Shown here in pieces: positions 10,235-20,961 of a DNA stretch of 64,000 bases (within the stretch, counting starts at the first letter, position 1; each line of letters opens with the position of its first letter). The position numbers and the translations under genes are program-made. This DNA is from Auriscalpium vulgare (Eukaryota; Basidiomycota; Agaricomycetes; Russulales; Auriscalpiaceae): assembly GCA_019915015.1 (NCBI GenBank), contig JAHBBC010000010.1, positions 806,001 through 870,000 on the forward strand. Reading direction: 5' to 3'. The notes under the pieces were generated by a model. That model worked only from the letters and a program-made list of their open reading frames with translations, was not told the origin of the DNA and searched no databases.

Positions 10235-11519
10235 TCACGCGCTGAACCAGCTGAGGACCTTGAGGAAACCCCAGATGCAGCCGCCCGAGAGGATCGGCAG
10301 CGTGAGGTTGTCGTCGAGCGAGCCGAGATCTGTGCAGAAATAACCGTCAGCCACGCTGCTCTCTGCCGGTACACACGCACACCACGCACCTAGTGCCTCC
10401 GCCAGCGCAGTGACGAGCCCCGCCACGGCGCTTACGACGCCGAGCCCTGCCCATCCCCCCGTGGGCACCGCGCGCAGTCCTCCCTCGAGCGCGCCGACGC
10501 CGCGGCCCCACGCCCACCCTGCGTGCGCGTCGCCGACGGCGGGGGCCACCCAGCCCCAGAACGTGAACGCGATGCCCGCGCCGGTGAGCGCGGCGGCGAG
10601 GAAGCCCGCGAGCGACTTGCGCGGCGCGAGCGGGACTCGCAGCAGCGGGGCGCGCGCGGGCAGCCGCGGCGTCAGCGAGCCCCAGAGCCGCCCGAAGGTG
10701 GATGCGGCGGTGTCGGCCCAGGAGAGGCTGCGTGCAGAGGGTGGGTGAGTGTGTGGACGGGTGGAGGGAGGAAGGGGCGTACATGAGGATGGACATTACG
10801 GCGATGTCCTTGGGGTATAGCGAGAGGACAAAGAGGACGCCGAGGATATACCATATGACGCCATTGGATTGTTTCTGCGGGGATGGTGAGTGAGTGCGCG
10901 AGTGGAGGAAGGTAGGGGGACGCACCTTTTCGCTCTCGCGCATGAGGAAGCCGAGCGCGCGCTCGTAGATGCGCTCGAAGCGCGGCCAGTTGAGGCGCAG
11001 AACATCGGCGGGGACAATGACGCAGAGCGCGCCTGCGAGGACGACGACGACGCGCTCGATGGATCCACCCGAGGTGTAGAGATACAGCGTCAGGAAGCCT
11101 GTTGTTGGGGAAATCAGCGGGGAAAAAATCGTTGGGGTGTCACGCGACGGACCGATGGACGAGTGCAGGGCCTTGCGGGGGATCTCCCAGTCCACCTTCT
11201 TCACGGCCTTCAATGCAGCGTCTGCGGGCCGTGCGTGGCCGTTGGTGGGCAGGCTGCGCGGGCGCTCGGGCACGTCGTTCTCGTCGACCTGGGCGAGCGT
11301 GCCGTTGCTGGGGGCGCCGCCGTTGGAGATGCTGCTCTTCTGCTTGCGGTGGCGCGCGCCGGAGCGGCGCTTCATGTCGGCGAGCGGTGGTGGTGGTGGG
11401 GTGGTGAAGGCGATCTTGGGGGACGGGGAGCGGGTGATGGAGCGGGAGCGGGAGGGGCGGCGGACGGGGGAGTCGTGGGCGAGGGCGAGGGTGAAGGCGT
11501 CGTTGGCGGGGATAGTCAT
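10235..11519 (-). CDS. DGK1: CTP-dependent diacylglycerol kinase, Dgk1-like membrane protein
   Basis: Member of the cytidylyltransferase/dolichol-kinase-like superfamily; yeast Dgk1 uses CTP to phosphorylate diacylglycerol to phosphatidate at the ER/nuclear envelope. Five exons read leftward: 11519-11153, 11098-10926, 10874-10783, 10727-10390 and 10329-10235, giving 354 residues. After a disordered Ser/Arg/Pro-rich N-terminus comes the family signature WEIPRKALHSSIG|FLTLYLY. Predicted membrane helices follow (VVVLAGALCVIVPADVL, GVIWYILGVLFVLSLYPKDI, AGFLAAALTGAGIAFTFWGW, VVSAVAGLVTALAEAL) and the conserved end DLGSLDDNLTLPILSGGCIWG. An in-frame ORF extends upstream of 11519, but MTIPANDAF begins the first Ser/Pro region and suits a start. 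The first donor is GTCCGT, slightly atypical. Confidence 0.85.
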
Positions 11520-12648
11520 GGGTGTCGTGGACGATGAGCAAGGAGGGGGAGGGAACGGAGGGGGCGGCGACTCGCGCAGCGCGGGTGCTGGCAAACTTTC
11601 AGTCGGCTCAAGTGGCGCCCAGTCAGCCACCGACGCTCTCCTCCGCTCGTCTCCTGCGCCTCGCAAGCCGCTCCCTCTCTTATCGATCTCCCTCGCATCG
11701 CATTGCATTGTATGACTACTAGGTATACACGGCCCACTCAGGCGCTCTGGTGACTCCGAGCCGACTATGCCATTTACGATGCCTGGAAGTGCCCCGAGAT
11801 AGAGCCCAACATTGCACGCAGTCATCCCCACAATCACAGGGAACTGAGAGCGGTCCGCATCGCAACCGAGGGCTGACAGGAATGGCCGGGACCTGCGACA
11901 ACGAACGTGAGCATTCATGCAAGCCGCGGTCGGACCAAAAAGAAAAAGAGAAAATATATCTGTAGTCTCCGTAGTGAACCCATATCCGTGGAATCGAGGA
12001 CATGTGTTGTTTGGTTAGATAGAGACAGCATTCATATTTCGGAGCGTTAAAACGAGGGGCGGGTGGAGGCGAGACCTCGTCGATCGTAGTTATCACTCCG
12101 AGTGCACACAGCGTAGGCAGCTCGTCCCGAGAAGGCATGAACGAGTGCCCCGTGGCAGTCCAAAGGGAAGCGAGGCATTTGTAACTCGGAGAACGGAACT
12201 ACGCACCATGCCAGTTGCATCAAATGCCGGTGAGCCAGACCATCTCGGAAAATTGGGCCACGCTGCAGCCACTGAGCCAGCAGTCTTGAGACACGTCGCG
12301 GTCAGGCTGGGTCACTGCGAGGTTGCTGAGGTTTCTGAGGTTTCCCTAGATAAAAGGCTGCCGAAATCATTCAAGTTGAAGCTGGTGAAGGAGAGAGAGT
12401 CGGCGAGACCGAAAACCAGCCCAGAACAAAATTTAAAACAAATATTGCCAGCCAGGCCAACTTCCCACGGGTACGATCACGTGACGTGACCACCCTGCTG
12501 CAGCGCTGCTGCCAGTGCTTAACAGTTAACTTTGCGGCAGCTCAACTGCTCTTGAAGCTTGAAGACTTGAAGCTTGAACCTCTCAGAGTCAACGACCTCT
12601 TCCCCTTCATTCATCCTGACTACCTTTCTTGTATCCCGCAGACTAGGC
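11520..12648. promoter_or_regulatory. divergent intergenic region between DGK1-like and exonuclease genes
   Basis: 1.1 kb separating two divergent starts. No ORF here has a plausible protein. CGTGACGTGACC at 12479-12490 contains an ACGTGA/TGACGTGA-like core that a bZIP factor might bind (inference). The last 60 bases before 12649 are C/T-rich as in other leaders here. Confidence 0.4.
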
Positions 12649-14404
12649 ATGGCCTCTGCGTCTTCATCTCGCTACCGGACCCCTTCCGCCTCGTCGACCT
12701 CTCGCAAGCCCGTATCCACCTCCAGAGTCCTCGCAGCCCTCGACACCCCGACACCCTCCAGTCACCGCGGCCTCACTCCAGACTCGGACGGTGTCATTGA
12801 TCTCACCACGCCTGAGAAACCCGCCCGCCCGTCTGTGTGAGTCGACGTCGCACGTACTGCAACCTTAGCCTAACGGACCGTCTCGTTGACAGGACACCCT
12901 TCTTTGTGGCTGGCACAGGAGTCAAAGGCCGCACCTCATCATTGAAGGAGAACGAGGGTGGCAAGAAGATCGCGCCCAAGTCGACGCGTGCTCCGAAGTC
13001 TGCGCCGGCCGCTGCCAGTGCACCGGGCGCGTCGGTCTACAGCAAGAAGCCCCCGTCAGCAGCGAAGCCAGAGGTCAAGTTGCCGACATACACATACGCT
13101 GAGTATATTCCCAAGCCGACGGTCGTGTATGTCAAGACGGAGGAGGAGGCCAACGAGATGGTGGAAGGCCTGAACGGGTGCGTGATGCTGCGTCCGACAC
13201 AATAGCCCTCCATTCACGCACAGGCCGCACACAGAGCCGTAGGCTTTGATCTTGAGTGGCCGATCGAGGGCAAGGCGGCGCTCGTGCAGCTGTGCGACAG
13301 CAGCCTCATCCTCCTGATCCAAGTCAGCTTAATGAAAAGTGCGCCCGCCATCTCTGCTATGCACTGCCTCTGCGTGACAGCTAACCCTCCGCGAGAATTC
13401 CCGCTGAAGGTGAAAGTGAGTCTGCCCGGTCGCGCGCTCGCTACCCATGCCGACGCCCCGCCCACAGGAAATCATCGAAGACCCCGCCGTGCCGAAGATG
13501 GGCGTGAACATCCGCAGTACGTGCCCTCCAGATCCGACCCAAATTGAATAAGCCCGCCCATGCTTGCCCCCGCAGACGACGGCATGAAGCTGTACCGCGA
13601 CTACGGCATCCTCGCCGCAAACCTCGTCGAGCTCGGTGCGCTCGCAGGCGCCGCAGACACGCGCTTCGCGGCGGTCTACAACCGGCGCATCGTCAGCCTC
13701 GCGAAGGTCGTCGCGTTCTACCTGCGCCGCGCGCTCGACAAGGGCCCCGTGCGCACAAGCGACTGGAGCGCCGCCCTCACCAAGGAGCAGATGACCTGTG
13801 AGTCGCGCGCGCGCGCTTTCTCGCATTCTCGCCGTTGGGCCGGGGGCTGAGGCGCTGACGATGCGGAGACGCGGCGAACGACGCGCACTGCGCGCTCATG
13901 GTGTACAGGAAGGTCCTCGGCATTGCGCGCGCGGCGCACGTCGCGCTCGACGCCGCGCTGTATACGGCCGATTTGTCGAAGGAGCTGAAGAGCCCGAGCG
14001 CGGCCGTCCCGGACGCGCACGCCACAGGGGAGCGCGCGCCGCCCGTCGCAGCGACGCCGTGGACGCCGGGCGTAGGGAGCGCGGCCGTGCGCCCGCAGCA
14101 CATGCGCGCGTACACGTTGTGGCGCGCGGGCCACGGCCTCCTCGACATCTGTGTGCGGCTGCGCAGCGCCGCGAACCCGCTCCAGGAGAGCACCGTCATG
14201 TGCGCGTCCCCTACCCTCCGTGACTCGTGGCTGATCTGACCCCGGCGCAGAACGTACGTGGTGCAGGCGCTCGAGCGCGACCCGGGCCTGCCGTTCGAGA
14301 TGCGCGCGTTGAGGGCGTTGGTGCAGACGGAGCCGGGGTCGTGGGTGCGCCATCGGGACTGCGTCGCACGGTGGCAGGCGGAGGGGCGCGGGGTGTCGGG
14401 GTAG
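12649..14404 (+). CDS. DEDDy 3'-5' exonuclease (WRN-exonuclease-like), complete copy
   Basis: Metal-dependent 3'-5' exonuclease of the DnaQ/WRN-exo fold, presumably acting on DNA. Eight exons: 12649-12836, 12893-13177, 13235-13338, 13396-13415, 13468-13516, 13576-13797, 13869-14199 and 14251-14404, encoding 450 residues. All four acidic ligands and the Tyr are visible: GFDLEW (D163, E165), NIRND (D217) and YAANDAH (Y290, D294). The 20-nt microexon 4 (KFPLKVK with its neighbours) is needed to keep frame. The first 150 residues are Ser/Pro/Lys-rich and disordered; no helicase or HRDC domain follows, so this is a stand-alone exonuclease. The segment from intron 2 through the next gene is duplicated downstream. 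Convergent with B1. Confidence 0.85.
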
Positions 14405-14781
14405 AAGTGCAGCGCGGATAGTATGCTTTTGCGTGGATGGTGTTATGCTATTTGATTAGGGCTAACATTTGGGGTATAGCGCCCTCAAGGTATACTTGTC
14501 ACGGAGCTCTTGACTCCATCATGCGCCCAGCTTGACGCGCTTGTAACCCACTACTGGCATTAGCGGGCAGAGACGATGTACTCGGAAGTTCATCTGACCG
14601 CCGTTAGCGAGGACAACGACATCCCTCCCTCGCACACAGATGTCACCGAAACAGTCTGGCAACGAGTCTATGGATATAATGTATATGGTATGATGCAAAG
14701 ATGAACCAGAGTGTATATAGTTAGCATAGCAGAACGCATGAGGAGAGCGTGAAAGCATAGGACAACATAGTGACCGCGAAT
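14405..14781. other. convergent 3' spacer, exonuclease/B1
   Basis: 377 bp tail-to-tail spacer, nearly identical in unit 2. It contains ATATAATGTATATGG-type AT-rich tracts suitable for polyadenylation of B1 around 14670-14720. No coding potential seen. Confidence 0.5.
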
Positions 14782-15525
14782 CTAATGGCAGATTTCCTCG
14801 TAATCGTCGTACGTGCCCCCATAGTCATCATCGTTCTCCTTGCTCCAGTTATCGTCCTCGCTGAGATCGGAGTCATCCCCTTCCAACTCGCCCCGGGCCA
14901 CCGCATCCTGCAGCGCCTGCATCCTCTTCTCGTCCTCATCCGGATCGCCCGGCTCCCAGTCGTTGTCAAAATCGAAATACCACTTCGGCCGCACACTGTC
15001 GTCCAACCCGAGCAGCTCCCGCACCATCCGCACCACGTCCTCCTCGTCCTCCGGCATCAGTATCTTCCTGTTCATCGAGTAGTTCGAGTACAGCTCGAGG
15101 AGCGCACTGGAGTCGGCCGTGTGCTCGTAGGCCTCGCGCAAGCCCATCTTGTAGTGGACGGTCTGTGATAGGTGCTTCACGGCGTACCACATAGTGGCAG
15201 CCTCCATGATCACGCCAGGACATTGATCGTAGTACTGGACAGTGTTGTTCCTGACTGCGTATTCATACAGGTCTTCGAAATCGACCGGAATGGCGAAATG
15301 AACCAGCGTGGGCTTTGGGTTGCGCTTCGAGACGCGGTACTTCACTGGCAACTGCTCCATGGGCTGGCGGGGTGCGTAGGGATCGTCGCCGAGCGGCGTG
15401 TCCTGCGGAAGAGATTCAGAGACGAGCTCACGCAAACAATGTTCGGCTCTCACCGCTGTTGTCTTGGCATCTTGGGAGTCAACGACACGGCCAGCGAACG
15501 GAGAAGAATGTTCGGTCGGGGACAT
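14782..15525 (-). CDS. B-family protein B1, unknown function, acidic C-terminal tail
   Basis: Single-exon gene of 247 codons, family not recognised. Layout: a variable Ser/Ala N-terminus (about 45 residues), then a well-conserved core from DDPYAPRQPMEQLPVKYRV through NPKPTLVHFAIPVDFEDLYE, YSNYSMNRKILMPEDEEDVV and LLGLDDSVRPKWYFDF. It ends in a strongly acidic tail (EGDDSDLSEDDNW, ENDDDYGGTYDDYEEICH). No signal peptide or membrane segment; no catalytic motif I can name. Four paralogues lie within 10 kb (14782, 20049, 23552, 24472), two on each strand. The acidic tail could bind basic proteins such as histones, but that is only a guess. Confidence 0.75.
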   Translation of the reverse strand: MSPTEHSSPFAGRVVDSQDAKTTAVRAEHCLRELVSESLPQDTPLGDDPYAPRQPMEQLPVKYRVSKRNPKPTLVHFAIPVDFEDLYEYAVRNNTVQYYDQCPGVIMEAATMWYAVKHLSQTVHYKMGLREAYEHTADSSALLELYSNYSMNRKILMPEDEEDVVRMVRELLGLDDSVRPKWYFDFDNDWEPGDPDEDEKRMQALQDAVARGELEGDDSDLSEDDNWSKENDDDYGGTYDDYEEICH

Positions 15526-15654
15526 GTTGACGTTGGGTGGCCGAGTACTCCGGTCACAGACGCGACTTTCAAATCACGTGCTCGTGCCAGCCCCTCGGCC
15601 TGGGCCCTGGGACACTAGGCTAGCTCACTTGAAATCTGTACCCCCAGCTGTGAC

Positions 15655-15825
15655 CTGACGGGGGCAGAACGGTGGTCCATGCGCTCGAGTCTGCCGTTCG
15701 AGATGTCCGAGCTGAGGAGGTCGGTGCACCCCGCGGGATCGTGGCCACCAGGACTGGGTAGCAAAGGCGGAGGGGCGCGGGGAGCGCTGACGTTCGCGGT
15801 CGGCGATGCGGAATTTATGCTTTCG
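15655..15825 (+). pseudogene. degraded exonuclease exon 8 and 3' flank
   Basis: Collinear with 14240-14435 but diverged: shared blocks include CGCTCGAG, CTGCCGTTCGAGATG, a GGATCGTGG/GGGTCGTGG pair, GGCGGAGGGGCGCGGGG and TATGCTTT after the stop. Frame and the intron acceptor are damaged. It is older than the neighbouring duplication and implies a third exonuclease copy once lay here. Confidence 0.75.
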
Positions 15826-16591
15826 ACATCGCCGCACCTGCGCTGTGGAATACTGTGCGTCAGACATCCAGCCCTATGTACCACCCAGAGTGAGAGTGGC
15901 AACCTGCTGATCCCCTGTGCGAGATTCGTCTGTCATTTGACCCGCAAGTACACTACTGTAGCATTTGGCATGTCTCCGCGCCTCAGCTTCGTCGACTACA
16001 TCTTTAATGACATTTTGCACGAGAGGATGCTGCGTCCGACACAATAGCACCCCATTCACACACGGGCCGCACACAGCGCCGTAGGCTTCGATCTCGAGTG
16101 GCCGATCGGGGGCAAGGCGGCGCTCGTGCAGCTGAGCCTGTGCGACAGCAGCCTCATCCTCCTGATCCAAGTCAGCTTCATGAAAAGTGCGCCCGCCATC
16201 TCTGCTATGCACTGCGTGACAGCTAACCCTCCACGAGAATTCCCGCAGAAAGTGAAAGTGAGTCTGCCCGCTCGCGCGCTCGCTGCCCATGCCGACGCCC
16301 CGCCCACAGGAAATCATCGAAGACCCCGCCGTGCCGAAGATGGGCGTGAACATCCGCAGTACGTGCCCTCCAGATCCGACCCAAATTGAATAAGCCCGCC
16401 CATGCTTGCCCCCGCAGACGACGGCATGAAGCTGTACCGCGACTACGGCATCCTCGCCGCGAACCTCGTCGAGCTCGGTGCGCTCGCAGGCGCCGCAGAC
16501 ACGCGCTTCGCGGCGGTCTACAACCGGCGCATCGTCAGCCTCGCGAAGGTCGTCGCGTTCTACCTGCGCCGCGCGCTCGACAAGGGCCCCG

Positions 16592-19015
16592 CATCAGGAG
16601 AACGGGACCGAGCTTGACACGTCTTGACAGAGCCTCAAGCTCTCAAGACGTCTCTAGCTAGGTCCCTTCTGTCCAGACGCGTCAAGCTCTACTAGCCGAG
16701 CTTGACACGTCTGGACAGCTCGGGCAAGACACGTCGCTTCCCGACGGCTGTTCTCGCAGCTGGCTCTTGACAGCTCTTGACAGCTGGCACAAGCTCGCTC
16801 GGCTGTTCTTTCTCTCGCGCATTTATGCTTGCATTATGCTCTAAATTACCATTGCAATCAATCTTTATTCCGTAATATAGATTCCAAGGTACCCAGCTGA
16901 CGGCCGCATAACTACCGAGTAAACAAGATGAGCTACCGGTACATCGAGACAATCAAGATTCAATGGGGGACTGAGAACCTAGTATCATGCGAGCAAAGTC
17001 ATAGAATGAGGGACCTCCCGCCAAGAACGCGGGTGAGTCGGTAGGACCGTGGTCCATATCCGAATCGTCGTCTCATCGTGACTCCGAGCCATCTGCATAC
17101 TGGAAAGCAAGCCCGATCAGTCAAATGAAGCCCCGGGTCACAGTAACAATGGCACTCACATGACCTGTCTCCGCCCAGCACGCGAGCATTGCCTTGAAGA
17201 TTGGCCCATGTGTTGGGTCGTTCATGCGTCTTGTGGCTTGTCGTGGTGTTCGGGATGCACATATTGCTTGAGCAGCATGCTTACGCTTGAAGCCAATATG
17301 TTAAGCCCTCTTCGTAGACCTATTCAGGACCGGAGCAAAATTAACCATGAGAGCAGCGCGAAAATAACGAGCTTACAAGCTGATGACGTCGCTCGTCGGT
17401 GGCTTGCCTGTGAGTAATTGAATATGGGCACGGGAGCACAGCGCGAGGAGAGTATGAATACGCACTCGAGGGTGATTACATTCGCTCCGTATTGACCCGT
17501 AGTCCTGCACTCCTCCCGCTGGGGCGACCGTCGCATGTGAGCATTGTACACCGCCACGCGCAAGGCGGGCGGCCTTGTCATATATGCCGGGGCGCGCGCT
17601 GTTGTAAAGCGAGTGGCCCTATGCGAGAGAGTAAGAGATGCTGGGGATGAAAGAAATGTAGCCACGAACTTGGCCTCGAGTGCGTCGCCGCTGACGTGGC
17701 GCCCTGGTATGCCTCCATACTTGTTGAATGGACGAACATGACACACTAGATGCAGGTATTGGTGAGTGATGACGAATGGCAGGAAGTGGATAACAAACCT
17801 AGTGAAGAGCGCGAGGCGGCGAGACAGACGACATATTGAAGAGGCAAGACCTGGGCAACTTGACTCGAGAGTCCTAAGTCGAACGAGCTACATATCACGG
17901 GACCGCGGGACACTTTGATAACGCGCGCTCCTGCCACGCGCTCAGCACACTTGCCAAATCCTCGCCTCCTTCAGCTTCCTTCCCTCTCCCTCTCTTCCAT
18001 CCATGTCATCCGGTGCATCTACGCCGGCTAGACATGTTCACTTTTTCCGCACGCTAGTAGGCCCCGGGATGTCGCCATAGTCTCCCTGCTCGCAGAAGAG
18101 TGCGTGTGGAGTCTGAGCACAAAGACATTGCTATCACTGACGCATTCATGCAGCATTGGACAAGATGAGTGGACCGACGGCAACGCCGTCTTCATCTACG
18201 ACGCCTTCTCCATGACGTCGCCCTCCAGCCACACCTCCAGTACCCAAGGGCCAACGCGTGTCTGGCGTGTTCCGGCGCCTCCAGCCATTTGTGCCGCGGT
18301 GCACGACGAGCAGGACCTTGGGCCACACAAGCAGGATGCACAGGCTGCCCCGGACGACCGCGCAAGACGCGCAGTGCGCTGACTCAAAGGTATCACCTTC
18401 ACCCCGTCCTGCGCACCCACTCCCGCACGTCTGCTGCCCGCGCCCGGCCCTCTCGCGTGTCATCATTTGCGGCAGCCACTACAGCATCATTGAGAATGAC
18501 GCTTCCCATACAGCTCGGGTGGCGGCATGCCTGCCGTGGGGCACGTTACCGCAGCCCGGGTTCTCGATGAGTAGATGACTCGCGAGGTTGTCATAGTTTT
18601 GTGTAGATCACAGCGCGCAAGGCGGGTAGACTGTCGGCGTCGCCACAGTGATAGATACACAAATTCTTTGTTCTTCTACATACACAAGTGAGCGCTAGTG
18701 AGCTCTCTGGGAACCTGAACAGCCTGAGATGTGTGCGGATTGCTATAATACTTCAATTAATAATTGATGAACCACCGAAGGATTTCTCATGGAAACAACC
18801 GGCACTCAGTAACGGGTCTGGAAAGCTCTGTCTAGGCGCCACGGAGAGCTGTCCAGACGAGTCAAGAGACAAGCTAGCCGAGCCTGACACCTCGCTTCGG
18901 AGGTCGGTCTTGGGATAGCTGTCAAGACCGTTCAAGATGTCACGATGTCTTGACGCGGCTTGTGGGCTCTTGTGAGCTTGCACGAGCTAGGCTGTACCCG
19001 ACCGTTTTCCTGATG
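16592..19015. mobile_element. non-autonomous DNA transposon-like insertion with terminal inverted repeats and subterminal repeats
   Basis: Ends are CATCAGGAGAACGG (16592-16605) and, inverted, CCGTTTTCCTGATG (19002-19015): 14-bp inverted repeats with one mismatch. The flanks show CG at 16590-16591 and again at 19016-19017, while the empty site in the intact copy (13748-13749) has a single CG, so a 2-bp target duplication is consistent. Both subterminal zones carry repeated motifs built on GAGCTTGACACGTCT(T/G)GACAG and its complement (16609, 16703; 18851, 18949). This architecture (short inverted repeats, repeat-rich ends) resembles CACTA/Plavaka-like elements, but the ends do not read CACTA and no transposase was found. 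Internal material includes gene-like fragments on both strands. Confidence 0.8.
17000..18580. other. gene fragments carried inside the insertion
   Basis: On the - strand (about 17115 to 16984) the frame reads YADGSES, breaks at a stop, then DSDMDHGPTDSPAFLAGGPSF, preceded by an acceptor-like CCAG. On the + strand a leader-like C/T stretch (17945-18000) precedes ATG at 18003 (MSSGASTPARHVHFFRTL, then stop). Later comes KMSGPTATPSSSTTPSP near 18163. These look like broken pieces of host genes captured by the element. No complete frame remains. Confidence 0.4.
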
Positions 19016-20048
19016 CGTGCGCACGAGCGACTGGAGCGCCGCGCTCACCAAGGAGCAGATGACCTGTGAGTCGCCCGCGCGCGCTTTCTCGCATTCTCGC
19101 GGTTGGGCCGGGGGCTGAGGCTGTGACGATGCGGAGACGCGGCGAACGACGCGCACTGCGCGCTCATGGTGTACAGGAAGGTCCTCGGCATTGCGCGCGC
19201 GGCGCACGTCGCGCTCGACGCCGCGCTGTATACGGCCGATTTGTCGAAGGAGCTGAAGAGGCCGAGCGCGGCCGTCCCGGACACGCACGCCGCAGAGGGG
19301 CGCGCGCCGCCCGTAGCAGCGACGCCGTGGACGCCGGGCGTAGGGAGCACGGCCGTGCGCCCGCAGCACATGCGCGCGTACACGTTGTGGCGCGCGGGCC
19401 ACGGCCTCCTCGACATCTGTGTGCGGCTGCGCAGCGCCGCGAACCCGCTCCAGGAGAGCACCGTCATGTGCGCGTCCCCTACCCTCCGTGACTCGTGGCT
19501 GATCTGACCCCGGCGCAGAACGTACGTGGTGCAGGCGCTCGAGCGCGACCCGGGCCTGCCGTTCGAGATGCGCGCGTTGAGGGCGTTGGTGCAGACGGAG
19601 CCGGGGTCGTGGGTGCGCCATCGGGACTGCGTCGCACGGTGGCAGGCGGAGGGGCGCGGGGTGTCGGGGTAGAAGTGCAGCGCGGATAGTATGCTTTTGC
19701 GTGGATGGTGTTATGCTATTTGATTAGGGCTAACATTTGGGGTATAGCGCCCTCAAGGTATACTTGTCACGGAGCTCTTGACTCCATCATGCGCCCAGCT
19801 GACGCGCTTGTAACCCACTACTGGCATTAGCGGGCAGAGACGATGTACTCGGAAGTTCATCTGACCGCCGTTAGCGAGGACAACGACATCCCTCCCTCGC
19901 ACACAGATGTCACCGAAACAGTCTGGCAACGAGTCTATGGATATAATGTATATGGTATGATGCAAAGATGAACCAGAGTGTATATAGTTAGCATAGCAGA
20001 ACGCATGAGGAGAGCGTGAAAGCATAGGACAACATAGTGACCGCGAAT

Positions 20049-20789
20049 CTAATGGCAGATTTCCTCGTAATCGTCGTACGTGCCCCCATAGTCATCATCG
20101 TTCTCCTTGCTCCAGTTATCGTCCTCGCTGAGATCGGAGTCATCCCCTTCCAACTCGCCCCGGGCCACCGCATCCTGCAGCGCCTGCATCCTCTTCTCGT
20201 CCTCATCCGGATCGCCCGGCTCCCAGTCGTTGTTAAAATCGAAATACCACTTCGGCCGCACACTGTCGTCCAACCCGAGCAGCTCCCGCACCATCCGCAC
20301 CACGTCCTCCTCGTCCTCCGGGACCAGCAGCTTCCTGTTCATCGAGTAGTTCGAGTACAGCTCGAGGAGCGCACTGGAGTCGGCCGTGTGCTCGTAGGCC
20401 TCGCGCAAGCCCATCTTGTAGTGGACGGTCTGTGATAGGTGCTTCACGGCGTACCACATAGTGGCATCCTCCATGATCACGCCAGGACATTTATCGTAGT
20501 ACTGGACAATGTTGTTCCTGACTGCGTATTCATACAGGTCTTCGAAATCGACCGGAATGGCGAAATGAACCAGCGTGGGCTTTGGGTTGCGCTTCGAGAC
20601 GCGGTACTTCACTGGCAACTGCTCCATGGGCTGGCGGGGCGCGTAGGGATCGTCGCCGAGCGTGTCCTGCGGAGGAAAATCAGAGACGAGCTCACACAGA
20701 CAATGTTCAGCACTCACCGCGGCTGTCTTCGCCCCGTGGGACTCAGCGATACGGCCAGAGAGCGGAGAAGAATGCTTGGTCGGGGACAT
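20049..20789 (-). CDS. B-family protein B2
   Basis: Single-exon, 246 codons, closest to B1 in the core and 3' flank because both lie in the duplicated unit. Core differences include DKCPGVIMED (B1 has DQCPGVIMEA) and KLLVPEDEEDVV (B1 has KILMPEDEEDVV). The first 75 codons are clearly more diverged (MSPTKHSSPLSGRIAESHGA). The reading frame is intact, so it is likely expressed. The adjacent exonuclease copy is broken, so retention of the B frame is selective or simply recent. Function unknown. Confidence 0.75.
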   Translation of the reverse strand: MSPTKHSSPLSGRIAESHGAKTAAVSAEHCLCELVSDFPPQDTLGDDPYAPRQPMEQLPVKYRVSKRNPKPTLVHFAIPVDFEDLYEYAVRNNIVQYYDKCPGVIMEDATMWYAVKHLSQTVHYKMGLREAYEHTADSSALLELYSNYSMNRKLLVPEDEEDVVRMVRELLGLDDSVRPKWYFDFNNDWEPGDPDEDEKRMQALQDAVARGELEGDDSDLSEDDNWSKENDDDYGGTYDDYEEICH

Positions 20790-20917
20790 AGTGCAGAGGG
20801 TAGTTGAATTGAGATTGGACGTGCTCAGTTCCTGCCAGCGCGACTTTTAAGTGTCCTAGGTTGTTTTATCACGTGCTCGCTGTCCTTCTAGTTCTACGCC
20901 CTTCTCCGCTCGCCGCT

Positions 20918-20961
20918 AAAGTATAATGGACCCTTGTATAAAGTATAATGGACCCTTGTAT
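20918..20961. repeat. 22-bp tandem repeat, two perfect copies
   Basis: AAAGTATAATGGACCCTTGT plus AT occurs at 20918-20939 and again at 20940-20961. It lies in the 500 bp spacer between the divergent B2 and the 21290 gene. Farther along (21106-21180) two looser CTTGGG(C/G)AACAAGGG copies occur. Confidence 0.85.

Larger units (their letters stand above)
13183..15525. repeat. segmental duplication, unit 1 (exonuclease exons 3-8 plus B1)
   Basis: From within exonuclease intron 2 through the B1 gene this segment recurs at 16025-20789. From exon 7 through the B1 core the copies differ by only scattered substitutions and one base (a T lost near 19800). Identity falls sharply in the first 75 codons of B1/B2. 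The second unit is split by the transposon-like insertion, and this copy preserves the empty site at 13748-13749. Confidence 0.9.
16027..19672 (+). pseudogene. second exonuclease copy, 5'-truncated and split by an insertion
   Basis: Exons 3-6 (16078-16591) and the end of exon 6 through exon 8 (19017-19672) match the complete copy closely. The copy begins inside intron 2, so exons 1-2 with the N-terminal 150 residues are missing. A 2.4 kb insertion interrupts exon 6 after ALDKGP. A 6-bp insertion near 16132 changes VQLCDSS to VQLSLCDSS. Codons for DLEW and YAANDAH survive, so the loss is by truncation and insertion rather than point decay, implying recent origin. No functional exonuclease can be made. 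The downstream 3' half still runs into the intact convergent gene B2. Confidence 0.88.

Noticed and set aside
16592..19015. LTR retrotransposon as the nature of the insertion
   Set aside because: No direct long repeats, primer site or polypurine tract; the ends are inverted and short.
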